This document shows, piece after piece, positions 38,842 to 50,352 of a stretch of 64,000 nt of DNA (the stretch's first letter is position 1; each line of letters opens with the position of its first letter). Under the pieces are notes generated by a model. The model ran no database searches. It worked only from the letters and a program-made list of their open reading frames with translations, and was not told the origin of the DNA. The stretch is from Clostridium tertium (GTDB taxonomy: Bacteria; Bacillota; Clostridia; Clostridiales; Clostridiaceae). The position numbers and the translations under genes are program-made. The stretch is from positions 62,001 through 126,000 of the forward strand of contig NZ_JAGGJY010000009.1 of the NCBI RefSeq assembly GCF_017873245.1. The letters run 5' to 3'.

Positions 38842-39622
38842 CTAAATCATCTCCTTCATTATTTGATTTAACTATTAAGCTTTCCCTATCCTTATCAAGA
38901 TTGTAAGTAAATAAAGCAAATGCAGCTCCAATTACCGCTACTGGTAATAAGTTAGAGTATTGCACAAATGAAGCTACAACAAATCCTACTATTAGAAATG
39001 GTATATATTGCTTCTTTAACATTACCTTTAATAACATTCCAAATCCAACTGCTGGTAATATTCCTCCCGCTATCTCAAATCCATGAGTAAGCCAAGATGG
39101 CATTGAATTTACTAAAGATTGCATAGCATCTTGTGCTACGTATGCAGATAAAAATACTATTGCTCCATAAGTTAATGCTACTATTAAAGTAGTTAATATA
39201 TTTAATTTAATTAATCCATTTATATCAGCATCGTCTGCAAATTTATCTGCCTTATTCATAAAGAAAGAAAATGTTGAATAATAAAATAAAATTACATATT
39301 GCATTAAGAAACTAAATGGTAATGCAAGTCCAATTGCTGTAGCCGCATCTTTTCCAGTAGTATATGCTATAACAGTTGTCATAACTCCTGCTAAAACTGG
39401 ATTTGGTGGTTGTGTTCCCCCTGCTGGTGTTAACCCTGCAAATGCTAATTCAGTAAGTCCTCCCGCTAATAATCCTAATTGTAAATCCCCTAAAATAATT
39501 CCTGTTAGTGTACATACTATGATAGGTCTAAAAATAAATAATCCTTCTAACCAAAAATCAATTCCTACTATAGTCGCCATTACTGCCAAAAGGATACCTT
39601 GAATTAAAGTAATACTTTGCAT
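38828..39622 (-). CDS. PTS mannose-family IIC component
   Basis: 264-residue membrane subunit with about seven helices. Family motifs: RPIIVCTLTGIILGDLQLGL near 32, GGLTELAFAGLTPAGGTQPP near 55, and MPSWLTHGFEIAGGILPAVG near 165. It makes the sugar channel together with IID. 12 bases after IIB. Confidence 0.93.
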   Translation of the reverse strand: MQSITLIQGILLAVMATIVGIDFWLEGLFIFRPIIVCTLTGIILGDLQLGLLAGGLTELAFAGLTPAGGTQPPNPVLAGVMTTVIAYTTGKDAATAIGLALPFSFLMQYVILFYYSTFSFFMNKADKFADDADINGLIKLNILTTLIVALTYGAIVFLSAYVAQDAMQSLVNSMPSWLTHGFEIAGGILPAVGFGMLLKVMLKKQYIPFLIVGFVVASFVQYSNLLPVAVIGAAFALFTYNLDKDRESLIVKSNNEGDDLGEGI

Positions 39623-39634
39623 TATAAATCCTCC

Positions 39635-40102
39635 CTATTTTATATTTTCTTTAATATCTCCAGGAACATCTTGTATAAATACATTTATTCCCTTTGACTT
39701 TATAAATCTTAAATCTTCTAAATCTTTATCATCAACATAAACCTTCTTACTAATTTGTCTCTTTCCCTTATCAAAGTGCATATTTCCAACATTTACGTCT
39801 TTTATAGGAACCCCACCTTCTACTAATGCTCTTACTTCATTTGGTGTTCTACATACTATAAATATCTTTTGTGCAGGAGATGCTTTATGAATTATATTTA
39901 TTGTCTTTTCAATAGTGAAAAATCTTATTCCCGCCCCAGAAGATTCTGCTGTAATTCTCATCAGTTGCTGTTGTAATGGATCCTTTGCACTTAAATCATC
40001 TGCTACAACAATTAAATTTGCTCCTAAAGAAGTAGTCCACGTTATTCCAACTTGTCCATGTACTAATCTATTATCTATCCTTACTAGTAATATATTTGGC
40101 AT
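39635..40102 (-). CDS. PTS mannose-family IIB component, second of two
   Basis: 155-residue phosphocarrier with the active histidine in VRIDNRLVHGQVGITW (His15) and the typical IVVADDLSAKDPLQQ stretch. About two-thirds identical by eye to the IIB gene immediately upstream, so the pair probably arose by tandem duplication. RBS GGGGGAAT. Confidence 0.92.
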   Translation of the reverse strand: MPNILLVRIDNRLVHGQVGITWTTSLGANLIVVADDLSAKDPLQQQLMRITAESSGAGIRFFTIEKTINIIHKASPAQKIFIVCRTPNEVRALVEGGVPIKDVNVGNMHFDKGKRQISKKVYVDDKDLEDLRFIKSKGINVFIQDVPGDIKENIK

Positions 40103-40131
40103 TAATAATTCCCCCTATGTCTTTCTTTATT

Positions 40132-40605
40132 TTATTTAATATACTCTTTAATATCTCCTGGAACATCTTGAATAAATATTTTTATTTTAGTACTCTTTAT
40201 AGCCTCTAAGTCTTCTAAATCTTTATCATTGACATATACTTTTTTACTTATCGCTTTTTTTCCTTTTACAAAATGTAAGTTTCCTATATTTAATTCTTCT
40301 ATTGGAACACCTCCTTCTATTAATCTCCTTGCATCTTCTAATGTTCTACAAACCAAAAATATCTTCTGTCTTTCACTTGCCTTTGGTATAGCTTTAATAG
40401 TCATATCTATCGTAAAGAATCTTATACTTACTCCTGCTGTATTTGTTATTACTCTCATTAAATCTTGCTGAAATTTATCTTCCAAAATTTTATCATCGGC
40501 TACTATAACTAAGTTAACCCCTAATGACGTTGTCCATGTTAATCCCACTTGCCCATGAACCAGTCTATTATCTACCCTTGTTAATACTATATTTGGTTTA
40601 CTCAC
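40132..40605 (-). CDS. PTS mannose-family IIB component, first of two
   Basis: 157-residue phosphocarrier with the active histidine in TRVDNRLVHGQVGLTW (His17). First gene of the operon IIB-IIB-IIC-IID-GH36. No IIA is encoded nearby. A hexosamine- or galactosamine-type specificity would fit the glycosidase but is not proven. Confidence 0.92.
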   Translation of the reverse strand: MSKPNIVLTRVDNRLVHGQVGLTWTTSLGVNLVIVADDKILEDKFQQDLMRVITNTAGVSIRFFTIDMTIKAIPKASERQKIFLVCRTLEDARRLIEGGVPIEELNIGNLHFVKGKKAISKKVYVNDKDLEDLEAIKSTKIKIFIQDVPGDIKEYIK

Positions 40606-40742
40606 TTGTCCCTTCCTCCTAACCCAAATTTATGTATTCATTTACATTTACTGTATGACTTAATTATATTTATTCATTTATTATTTACAATACTTTTGAA
40701 TAATTATGAACCACTTTTATAAATTGTATTTAATTGAAATAT

Positions 40743-40806
40743 ATACCAGTAGTATCATTTGTATCTAATCTTCTTATTTCAATTACATACTAAGTTAGTA
40801 TATAAT
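40743..40806 (+). promoter_or_regulatory. GntR promoter and operator-like palindrome
   Basis: Perfect 15-base palindrome ATACTAA-G-TTAGTAT (40787-40801) directly before TATAAT (40801-40806) of the GntR gene. A weaker ATAC-cagta-GTAT lies at 40743-40755, on the side of the divergent PTS operon. Position suggests that the GntR protein represses itself and the PTS operon. Confidence 0.65.
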
Positions 40807-40841
40807 TTAAATTAACAACTTTTGCTTTAAGGAGTGATTTT

Positions 40842-41579
40842 ATGGCTGAGAAACCTCTTTATGTAGATATCTCTGAAAAAATTCTTTCTAGTATAGAACA
40901 AAGGAATTTTAACGAGAACTCATCGCTCCCATCAGAGCGAGCTTTGTGCGAACGTTATCACGTAAGTAGATCTACAATACGACAGGCTCTTAATCATTTA
41001 AAATTTAATGGATATATATATACAGTCCAAGGAAAGGGAACCTTTGTAAAACCAATAGTTTATGAACAGAACTTATTTAAATTTTATTCTTTTACAGATG
41101 AGCTAAGAAATAAAAATATAAATGTCAGTAACGTAATAATTGGACATGAATTAGTTTCAATTAATGATGTACTAGCTTCTAAATTAGGAAGGAAGTGTAA
41201 TGAAATATTTCACAAAATAATTCGTTTGAGGTTTGCCGACTCTTGCCCAATAATGATTGAAACCATTTATCTTCCTCAAAATAGATTTTATCATATAGAA
41301 ATTGGGAAAATAGAAAAAGGATCAATGGCTTCATATCTTACTAAAAAATATGATTTACAATTAGATAGAGTTATAGAAACCTTTAGACCAGTACTTCCAA
41401 GATATTGGCAGTGTGATTTATTAAAAATTTCTTCTAAGGATCCTTGTACAATGTTAGAGAGATTCTCATATGAAAACGATATACTAATTCAATATACAGT
41501 ATCTATTATAAGAGGGGATAAATATATATTTAAAACCGATCTATCTCGCAATTATCTAGGAAATAACCTACCCTTATAA
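40842..41579 (+). CDS. GntR-family regulator (HutC/UTRA subfamily)
   Basis: 245 residues. The N-terminal winged helix (about 5-75) contains LPSERALCERYHVSRSTIRQ. The C-terminal UTRA ligand domain (about 95-240) contains CPIMIETIYLPQNRF and LERFSYENDILIQYTVSIIRG. Such proteins release DNA on binding a phosphosugar. It is divergent from the mannose-family PTS-glycosidase operon, with a shared control region, so this operon is the likely target. RBS AAGGAGTG. Confidence 0.92.
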   Translation: MAEKPLYVDISEKILSSIEQRNFNENSSLPSERALCERYHVSRSTIRQALNHLKFNGYIYTVQGKGTFVKPIVYEQNLFKFYSFTDELRNKNINVSNVIIGHELVSINDVLASKLGRKCNEIFHKIIRLRFADSCPIMIETIYLPQNRFYHIEIGKIEKGSMASYLTKKYDLQLDRVIETFRPVLPRYWQCDLLKISSKDPCTMLERFSYENDILIQYTVSIIRGDKYIFKTDLSRNYLGNNLPL

Positions 41580-41584
41580 AAAAT

Positions 41585-41618
41585 AAAAACAGTCTTACAA
41601 CATTGTAAAACTGTTTTT
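41585..41618. terminator. Bidirectional terminator between GntR and the ABC operon
   Basis: AAAAACAGT-c-TTACAA and TTGTAA-a-ACTGTTTTT pair across a 2-base loop between convergent genes. Confidence 0.87.
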
Positions 41619-41622
41619 ATTT

Positions 41623-42345
41623 TTATAATACCTTAGATAAGAAATCTATAGTTCTTGAGTTTTTAGGATTTGTGAACATTTCTTCTGGAGTTCCTTGTTC
41701 TACTATATTTCCGCCATCCATAAATAATATTCTATCCCCAACTTCCTTAGCAAAGCCCATTTCATGAGTTACTACAACCATAGTCATTCCTTCTTTAGCT
41801 AAATTCTTCATAACATTTAAAACTTCTCCAACCATTTCTGGGTCTAAAGCAGATGTTGGTTCATCAAATAACATAACATCTGGTTCCATAGCTAAAGCTC
41901 TTGCTATTGCTATTCTTTGCTTTTGTCCTCCAGATAATGATGCTGGATATGCATTTGCTTTTTCTAATAATCCAACCTTAACTAATAAATCTTTAGCAAT
42001 TTTTTCAGCTTCAGCTTTTGATTTATTCTTTACGTTTATAGGTGCTATTGTTATATTTTCTAATACTGTCTTATGAGGGAATAAATTAAATTGTTGGAAC
42101 ACCATTCCCATCTTTTCTCTTATTTTATTTATATCAATATTTTTATCTGTTATATTTTGTCCTTCAAATATTATTTCACCTTTAGTTGGCTCTTCTAATA
42201 AATTTAAGCATCTTAAAAAAGTACTTTTACCAGATCCTGAAGGCCCTATTACAACAACAACTTCACCTTTTTTTATATGATCATTAACGCCTTTTAAAAC
42301 TTCATTGTCTCCAAAATATTTGTGTAAATTATTAACGTGAATCAC
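41623..42345 (-). CDS. Polar amino-acid ABC transporter ATPase
   Basis: 240 residues: Walker A GPSGSGKS near 34, Q-loop [13 protein letters not shown] near 82, signature [15 protein letters not shown] near 136, Walker [14 protein letters not shown] near 158, H-loop VVTHEMGFA near 193. This is the GlnQ/HisP/ArtM-type subfamily, which powers amino-acid uptake. GTG start, overlapping the permease gene by 14 bases. Confidence 0.95.
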   Translation of the reverse strand: MIHVNNLHKYFGDNEVLKGVNDHIKKGEVVVVIGPSGSGKSTFLRCLNLLEEPTKGEIIFEGQNITDKNIDINKIREKMGMVFQQFNLFPHKTVLENITIAPINVKNKSKAEAEKIAKDLLVKVGLLEKANAYPASLSGGQKQRIAIARALAMEPDVMLFDEPTSALDPEMVGEVLNVMKNLAKEGMTMVVVTHEMGFAKEVGDRILFMDGGNIVEQGTPEEMFTNPKNSRTIDFLSKVL

Positions 42346-43012
42346 TAGCCTTCATTCTCCTTTCTATATAATTCATAACTCTTCCAAGTGTAAATGTAAT
42401 AACAAAATAGAATACAGCTGCAACAATTAAAGGTTCAAATGCTCTAAAAGTTTTTCCTGTAATAACTTTTGCACTATACATAATTTCTCCAACTCCTATT
42501 ACAGATGCCATTGAAGATTCCTTTATTACTGTAACAAATTCATTACCTATAGCAGGTAATATATTCTTAGTTGCTTGAGGTATTATTATAAGCTTCATTG
42601 CCATAAATTGATTCATACCTAAACTTCTTGCAGCTTCTAATTGCCCTTTATCTACAGCATCTATACCTGCTCTTATAATTTCAGAAACATATGCAGCTGA
42701 ATTTAAAGAAACTGCTATTATACCAGCTGGTAGAGGATCCATATTTATATTCAATAATTGATCGAATCCATAATAAACCAACATAATTTGTAGTAACATT
42801 GGTGTTCCTCTAATAATTTCTATATAAGCTGTTGCTACTATACTTAAAGGCTTTACCTTCCCAATTTTAAATTTTGATCTTTTCATAAGAGTTAATAATG
42901 CACCAAATATAACTCCAAATAAAACACTTAAAAGTGATATTAATATTGTCCACTTAATACCAGTATAGAAATACTGCATATTTCCAGCTAATACACTAAA
43001 ATCTAATGTCAA
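42332..43012 (-). CDS. Polar amino-acid ABC transporter permease
   Basis: 226 residues with about five membrane helices. It has the HisM-type [18 protein letters not shown] near 68 and the EAA loop [20 protein letters not shown] near 132 that contacts the ATPase. Start appears to be TTG after AAGGAGAG. The single permease probably forms a homodimer. Confidence 0.94.
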   Translation of the reverse strand: MTLDFSVLAGNMQYFYTGIKWTILISLLSVLFGVIFGALLTLMKRSKFKIGKVKPLSIVATAYIEIIRGTPMLLQIMLVYYGFDQLLNINMDPLPAGIIAVSLNSAAYVSEIIRAGIDAVDKGQLEAARSLGMNQFMAMKLIIIPQATKNILPAIGNEFVTVIKESSMASVIGVGEIMYSAKVITGKTFRAFEPLIVAAVFYFVITFTLGRVMNYIERRMKASDSR

Positions 43013-43029
43013 AGCTTACACTCTCCTTA

Positions 43030-43842
43030 CTATTTTTGCTTTTCCGCTAATTCATTTGCTTCTATAATAAATTGATCTAACAATTTTTCTTCTTTAATTC
43101 TATTAATTGTTGAATTTATTTGTTCAACTAAAGCTTCTTGATTCTTTTGAATTCCAACTGCTGATCCACCTTCAGTATCTTTTACTTTTTCTTCTGCTAT
43201 TATAAGTTCTGGATTATTTTTAACTATCATTTCTGCAACTGGCAACTCTACTACTAAAGCCTCAATTTTCCCACCTTTTAAAGCAAGAACTAAATCATTA
43301 ACATTTGAAAGTAATTGAAGATCTGCTTCTGGAACTTTTTCTTCTGCAATTTTCGCTTGAATAGCCCCCATTTGTGCTCCAACCTTTTGTCCTTTTAAAT
43401 TTTCAAAAGTTTTATATTTATCCTTGTCTTCAGCTCTTACTAACATACCGTGTTCAGCTACATAATATATCTCTGAAAAATCTATTGCTTTTTTTCTTTC
43501 TTCATCTGGTGTCATTCCTGATATAGCTAAATCAATCTTACCTGAAGAAACTCCAGCTACTAAGTTTTCAAAATTCATATCTTGTAATTCTAATTCTACT
43601 CCAAGGTCTTTTGCTATTTCTTTTGCTATATCAACATCAAATCCAACAATTTGATCTTGTCCATTTTCATCTAAAATATGAAATTCATATGGTGCATAAT
43701 CAGCACTTAACCCTACTACTAATTTTCCTGAGTCTTTTATTGCTGATAGCTTATCCTTTTTTGCTCCACAGCTTATCAACCCTAGTCCCATAACCCCAAC
43801 AATTGTTACAGCTAATATCTTCTTTATAATTCCTTTTTTCAT
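43030..43842 (-). CDS. Amino-acid-binding lipoprotein of ABC transporter
   Basis: 270 residues. A lipoprotein signal ends at LISCGAK (Cys near 26), anchoring it outside the membrane. The mature family-3 binding protein has LVVGLSADYAPYEFH near 44, VGFDVDIAKEIAKDLGVELE near 67, and DLAISGMTPDEERKKAIDFS near 104 with the usual ligand Arg/Asp residues. It delivers a polar amino acid to the permease. ARG-box-like sequence at its promoter hints at arginine or a relative, but glutamine or cystine cannot be excluded. Confidence 0.93.
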   Translation of the reverse strand: MKKGIIKKILAVTIVGVMGLGLISCGAKKDKLSAIKDSGKLVVGLSADYAPYEFHILDENGQDQIVGFDVDIAKEIAKDLGVELELQDMNFENLVAGVSSGKIDLAISGMTPDEERKKAIDFSEIYYVAEHGMLVRAEDKDKYKTFENLKGQKVGAQMGAIQAKIAEEKVPEADLQLLSNVNDLVLALKGGKIEALVVELPVAEMIVKNNPELIIAEEKVKDTEGGSAVGIQKNQEALVEQINSTINRIKEEKLLDQFIIEANELAEKQK

Positions 43843-43895
43843 TATTAAATCCCCCTCTTTATGATTAAATATACATTCTCTCTTTAATTACGATA

Positions 43896-43932
43896 GTATA
43901 ATTATACACCCATTATTCATTTTTATTCAATA
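43896..43932 (-). promoter_or_regulatory. ABC operon promoter with ARG-box-like sequence
   Basis: Minus-strand TATAAT (43901-43906) and TTGAAT (43925-43930) with an 18-base spacer. The -35 lies within TATTGAATAAAAATGAATAA, which resembles the left half of ArgR/AhrC boxes. The -10 lies within the palindrome GTATAATTATAC (43896-43907). Confidence 0.5.
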
Positions 43933-44277
43933 CCTTTTTTATATTTTTTTAATATTTTTTATTATTTATAGTATTTTAATAAAAATATTAAAGAAATCAG
44001 CATATTTTACTTATAAAAATAAATTTTCATAATATTTTTTGTCTTTTCATCCACTGAAACTTTATGCATAATTAAAAGTTGTCAGCTATTAATTATACAT
44101 AATATGTATAGTTTGCATAATTAACACTAGGATAATATTATCCAATTATTTATGTTTCACTTAACTCTACTCTTTTTGTAACTCAAATAAAACTTAATTA
44201 TAATGTTTCATTTTTCTAATAAATACATATATTATTATTAAAACTTAACCGAAAAACAATATTTAGGAGTGATATAG
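43933..44277. other. Intergenic region before the double P-loop ATPase
   Basis: AT-rich. Holds several ATGCATAATTAA-like words (44072-44085 and 44091-44128, including ATTATACATAATATGTATAG), which look like ArgR-type or other palindromic operator sequence. No coding frame seen. Confidence 0.45.
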
Positions 44278-45366
44278 TTGACACATTCAAAAGAAAGACA
44301 TCTCTTTCCTGGAGGAAACACTCACAAAGGATTTTATTCTTTTTATAAGTACATTCTCACACAGGAAGATGCAAATAGGATTATCTGTATGAAAGGTGGT
44401 CCTGGTACAGGAAAATCTTCTTTAATGAAAAAAGTAGCTACTCATTTTAAGGATAAAGGATATACAATAGAATATCATCACTGCTCTTCTGACAGTAATT
44501 CCCTAGATGGTGTTGTTATAAAAGAACTCGGATTAGCTATTCTTGATGGAACTTCCCCTCATATGGTTGATCCAATTCATCCAGGTGCTGTTGATGAAAT
44601 TCTTAATATGGGAGTTGCCCTTAACACTGATGATCTTTCTTTGCACAAGAGGGAAATTATCGATGTTTGTAAGAATATTAGCAACAACTTTCAAAGAGCT
44701 TACAGATTCCTATATTCAGCAAAATCTGTTCATGATGATTGGAGTAAATTAAACTCCAAAGCTTTAGATTATAGTAAAATAGTGACTATAACAGAAAGCT
44801 TGAAAGAAGAAATATTTAATAAGCAAAAAGCTGGCTTTGGTGATGAACGACATTTATTTGCAACGGCTTTTACACCTGATGGAATAATCACCTTTGCTAA
44901 GGAACTTACATTTGATTTAAAGCATAAGTTTGTATTAAAAGGCGGACCTGGATTTAGCAAAACTACCATTTTAACCGAAATAGGTAAGCTTGCTCAAAAG
45001 AAAGGATACTTCGTGGAATATATGCATGATCCTTTTATTCCTGAAAGAATAGAGCATATTATTATACCTGAAATTTCTACATGTGTAGTAACAGAAAATG
45101 AAATTAGTCAAAACTCTTTCGATGGAAAAGTATATAATATTGAAGATTACTGTAATAAATCTGTACTTTTAAGTAATAAAGAAGACGTGGATTATGATAA
45201 AAAAATCTTTTATGAATTAACTAATAAAGCCTTACACTTTATTTCTGAAGCACATAAACTTCATGATGACTTAGAATCTTATTATATAAATGCAATAGAT
45301 TTTAAAACATTAGACAAAATCTATGATGAAGTAATTCAAAAATTTGAAAAATACATCCCTCAGTAA
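44278..45366 (+). CDS. Tandem P-loop NTPase (PRK06851-like)
   Basis: 362 residues with two P-loop NTPase halves. The first Walker A is MKGGPGTGKSSLMKKVA near 39. The second, LKGGPGFSKTTILTEIG near 222, has serine where the glycine before lysine is normally invariant. Each half starts with a similar stretch (HLFPGGNTHKGFYSFYKY and HLFATAFTPDGIITFAKEL). The family is known from clostridia and bacilli but has no assigned role that I know. TTG start after GGAGTG. Monocistronic, flanked by a terminator. Confidence 0.8.
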   Translation: MTHSKERHLFPGGNTHKGFYSFYKYILTQEDANRIICMKGGPGTGKSSLMKKVATHFKDKGYTIEYHHCSSDSNSLDGVVIKELGLAILDGTSPHMVDPIHPGAVDEILNMGVALNTDDLSLHKREIIDVCKNISNNFQRAYRFLYSAKSVHDDWSKLNSKALDYSKIVTITESLKEEIFNKQKAGFGDERHLFATAFTPDGIITFAKELTFDLKHKFVLKGGPGFSKTTILTEIGKLAQKKGYFVEYMHDPFIPERIEHIIIPEISTCVVTENEISQNSFDGKVYNIEDYCNKSVLLSNKEDVDYDKKIFYELTNKALHFISEAHKLHDDLESYYINAIDFKTLDKIYDEVIQKFEKYIPQ

Positions 45367-45382
45367 AAATAATAGTTATGAA

Positions 45383-45422
45383 AAAAGGAGAAGTAACACC
45401 CTATAATGCTACTTCTCCTTTT
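45383..45422. terminator. Bidirectional terminator after the ATPase gene
   Basis: Perfect 13-bp stem AAAAGGAGAAGTA / TACTTCTCCTTTT with a 14-base loop between convergent genes. Confidence 0.88.
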
Positions 45423-45443
45423 AGTTATTTTATCTAGCAAACT

Positions 45444-45731
45444 TTATTTCACTGAGTTCATTACAAAAAATAAACTTATAATTGAAATTATTATACACAC
45501 TGATGTATATATATATCTTTCTCTTCCTTTTCTATATAGAAAAAATCTTATTGCCCATAATATCATAGTTACACATATACCAATTTGTAACAACAGATAT
45601 GAATTAAATATAGGCATATTATTTATGAAATGATATGTTGTTAAGAATGTAAGGACTATAATTACACTTGTCGATATTGCAGCTAAGGTACATATTATTG
45701 TAAAAATATCCTTAACTCTAAATTTATCCAT
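45444..45731 (-). CDS. Small membrane protein after ligA
   Basis: 95 residues with three hydrophobic segments (about 10-32, 43-63, 74-92) and a basic loop FLYRKGRERY. No family recognised. Its AAGGAG ribosome site overlaps the ligA stop codon and its ATG comes nine bases later, so it is co-expressed with pcrA-ligA. Confidence 0.75.
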   Translation of the reverse strand: MDKFRVKDIFTIICTLAAISTSVIIVLTFLTTYHFINNMPIFNSYLLLQIGICVTMILWAIRFFLYRKGRERYIYTSVCIIISIISLFFVMNSVK

Positions 45732-45737
45732 TCTTTT

Positions 45738-47909
<2,172 letters not shown>

Positions 47910-50129
47910 CTACATTAATTCCAGGTTTGCTAATGAAAGCATCAGTATTTTTACACCTTGGTTATCAAAGGCTATTGTAAGTTTTTTATCACTTCCTGAA
48001 TCTGATATTGATACTACTGTTCCAATACCAAACTTACTATGCTTTACTTTTCTTCCTATTGTTACATCATCACTTGAAACAGATGATTGTATAGTTTGTG
48101 CTTTTGGCTTTTGCATTGAATTGCCTCTTAAGCTATGCGGATTGCTAAATCTATTTTCTCTTGGGAACATTGTAGCTCTTGCACTTTGTGCTGAGTTGTT
48201 TCCTGAAACATATTCCTTTAAATCACCTTTTATTTCAGCAATGAAATCTGATTGTGGATACGCAACAGTTCTACCAAATTGTCTCCTAACTTCTGCTGAA
48301 GTCATGAATAATTGTTCTTTTGCTCTAGTTATACCAACATAACATAATCTTCTTGACTCTTCCATTTCAACATCACTTTCAAATGAAGCATTACCTGGGA
48401 AGATTCCATTTTCCATACCAACCATAAATACTACTGGGAACTCTAATCCCTTCGCACTATGAACAGTCATTAGAACTATAGTATCTTCTTCTTCTTGAAG
48501 CTTATCTGTATATTGAACTAATGATACTTTTTCTAAATAAGCTGAAAGACTTTTATCTTCACTACTTCTTTCAAAATCAACGGCATCTGAAACTAATTCC
48601 TTTAAGTTTTCTATTCTACTCTTGTCTTCTATTTCTTTTGATTTTTCAAGTTCTGATATATAACCTGTTTCCTTTAATATAGTTTTTATTAATGTTGATA
48701 CAGGCATTATTTCGCTCATTTCCATGAACTTATCCATCATTTCCATAAATATTTCTATTCCGCCACAATTTCTTGCTGTAAGAGTTGGAATATTTCTTAC
48801 TGTGCTTAATGCATCCCATAAAGGTAATTCATAATCATCTGCAAAATCAACTACTTTATTTACAGTTGCATCTCCAATACCTCTCTTTGGAACATTTATA
48901 ATTCTTCTTAAGCTTATACTATCAGTTGGGTTAACTAATACTTTTAAGTATGAAATCATATCTTTAATTTCTTTTCTATCATAGAATCTTGTTCCACCTA
49001 AAATTTTATAAGGAATAGCTTTTCTTCTTAAGCTTTCTTCAAATATACGTGATTGAGCATTAGTTCTATAAAGAATTGCAAAATCTTTGTAGCTTTTATT
49101 TTCTTCTTCTTTTATTTTATTTATTTGAGTTGCAACAAAATCTCCTTCATCACTATCTGAATAAGCTCTATAAATTTTTATTTTATTTCCTGATTCCTGC
49201 TCTGTTCTTAAAACCTTACTTTTTCTATTTGCATTATTTACAATCACAACATTAGCAGCATCTAATATATTTCCTTTTGAACGATAATTTTGCTCAAGCT
49301 TTATAACTTTTGCATCTGGATAATCTTTTTCAAAATCTAATATATTTCTTATATCTGCGCCCCTCCATTGGTAGATGCACTGATCATCATCTCCCACCAC
49401 GCATACATTTTTGTATTTTTCTGCTAAAAGTCTAATTAATTCATATTGAACTTTATTAGTATCTTGATACTCATCTACCATAATATATTGGAATTTTCTT
49501 TGATAGAATTCCAAGGTTTCTTTATCTTGTTTGAATAGCTCTACGGTCTTAAATATTAAATCATCAAAATCTAAAGCATTATTTTCTTTTAATCTCTTTT
49601 GATACATTTCGTAAACATCTGCTATTTTCTTTTCTCTAAAATTGCTTTCATGCTCTCTCATAAAACTTGCAGGGCTTTGCATATTATCTTTAGCCTTACC
49701 TATTTTACTCATTATTTCTTGTTCAGTTATATCTTTATCATTTATATTTAAAGCTTTCATACACTCTTTTATAAGTGTCTTTTGATCTGAAGTATCATAT
49801 ATTGTAAAGCTCTTTTTATATCCTAGCTTTTCTATTTCTCTTCTAAGTATTCTTACACAAGTTGAGTGAAATGTAGATATCCACATATCCTCTGCTCTTT
49901 CACCTATTAAAGCTTTAACTCTATCCTTCATTTCCTTTGCAGCTTTATTAGTGAAGGTAATAGCTAATATTTTATATGGTAAAATTCCTAAATCGTCTAT
50001 CATATGAGCCATTCTATGTGTCAAAACTCTGGTTTTACCTGAACCAGCTCCTGCTAATATTAATACTTGACCTTCTATAGTAGTAGCCCCTTCATATTGC
50101 TCTTTGTTAAGTAATGACTTTAAATCCAT
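47910..50129 (-). CDS. pcrA: ATP-dependent DNA helicase PcrA (UvrD/Rep family)
   Basis: 739-residue superfamily 1 3'-5' helicase needed for repair and rolling-circle replication. Motifs: I LAGAGSGKTRVLTHR near 28, Ia ITFTNKAAKEM, II VDEYQDTNKVQYEL near 222, III VVGDDDQCIYQWRGAD near 245, IV YRSKGNILDAANVVI, V TVHSAKGLEFPVVFM near 560, VI CYVGITRAKEQLFMT near 600. A C-terminal Tudor-like segment (KVKHSKFGIGTVVSIS) interacts with RNA polymerase in known homologues. RBS GAAAGGAG. First gene of the unit with ligA. Confidence 0.96.
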   Translation of the reverse strand: MDLKSLLNKEQYEGATTIEGQVLILAGAGSGKTRVLTHRMAHMIDDLGILPYKILAITFTNKAAKEMKDRVKALIGERAEDMWISTFHSTCVRILRREIEKLGYKKSFTIYDTSDQKTLIKECMKALNINDKDITEQEIMSKIGKAKDNMQSPASFMREHESNFREKKIADVYEMYQKRLKENNALDFDDLIFKTVELFKQDKETLEFYQRKFQYIMVDEYQDTNKVQYELIRLLAEKYKNVCVVGDDDQCIYQWRGADIRNILDFEKDYPDAKVIKLEQNYRSKGNILDAANVVIVNNANRKSKVLRTEQESGNKIKIYRAYSDSDEGDFVATQINKIKEEENKSYKDFAILYRTNAQSRIFEESLRRKAIPYKILGGTRFYDRKEIKDMISYLKVLVNPTDSISLRRIINVPKRGIGDATVNKVVDFADDYELPLWDALSTVRNIPTLTARNCGGIEIFMEMMDKFMEMSEIMPVSTLIKTILKETGYISELEKSKEIEDKSRIENLKELVSDAVDFERSSEDKSLSAYLEKVSLVQYTDKLQEEEDTIVLMTVHSAKGLEFPVVFMVGMENGIFPGNASFESDVEMEESRRLCYVGITRAKEQLFMTSAEVRRQFGRTVAYPQSDFIAEIKGDLKEYVSGNNSAQSARATMFPRENRFSNPHSLRGNSMQKPKAQTIQSSVSSDDVTIGRKVKHSKFGIGTVVSISDSGSDKKLTIAFDNQGVKILMLSLANLELM

Positions 50130-50243
50130 CTATACAGACTCCTTTCCTATTACTAACATATTATAACATACATATCTTTTATATTGTTGCCTAAAAGCAT
50201 TAATTAGATTATAGTAATTTGAAATATATAAGTAGACATAAAT

Positions 50244-50284
50244 AAAATAGATATACTATTTTAAAATTGTAGTATATCTATTTT
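50244..50284. terminator. Terminator after the DUF5692-like gene
   Basis: Perfect 15-bp stem AAAATAGATATACTA / TAGTATATCTATTTT with an 11-base loop, T-rich on both strands. Confidence 0.8.
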
Positions 50285-50352
50285 CACACTTATTTCAAAT
50301 TCCAAGTTAATTTTTTAATTTAAACATGAATTAATAACAAAACCTAAAAATT

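Noticed and set aside
44072..44128. Riboswitch or T-box before the double P-loop ATPase
   Set aside because: Palindromic words are short and AT-only, with no T-box sequence or conserved aptamer core and no terminator in the leader.
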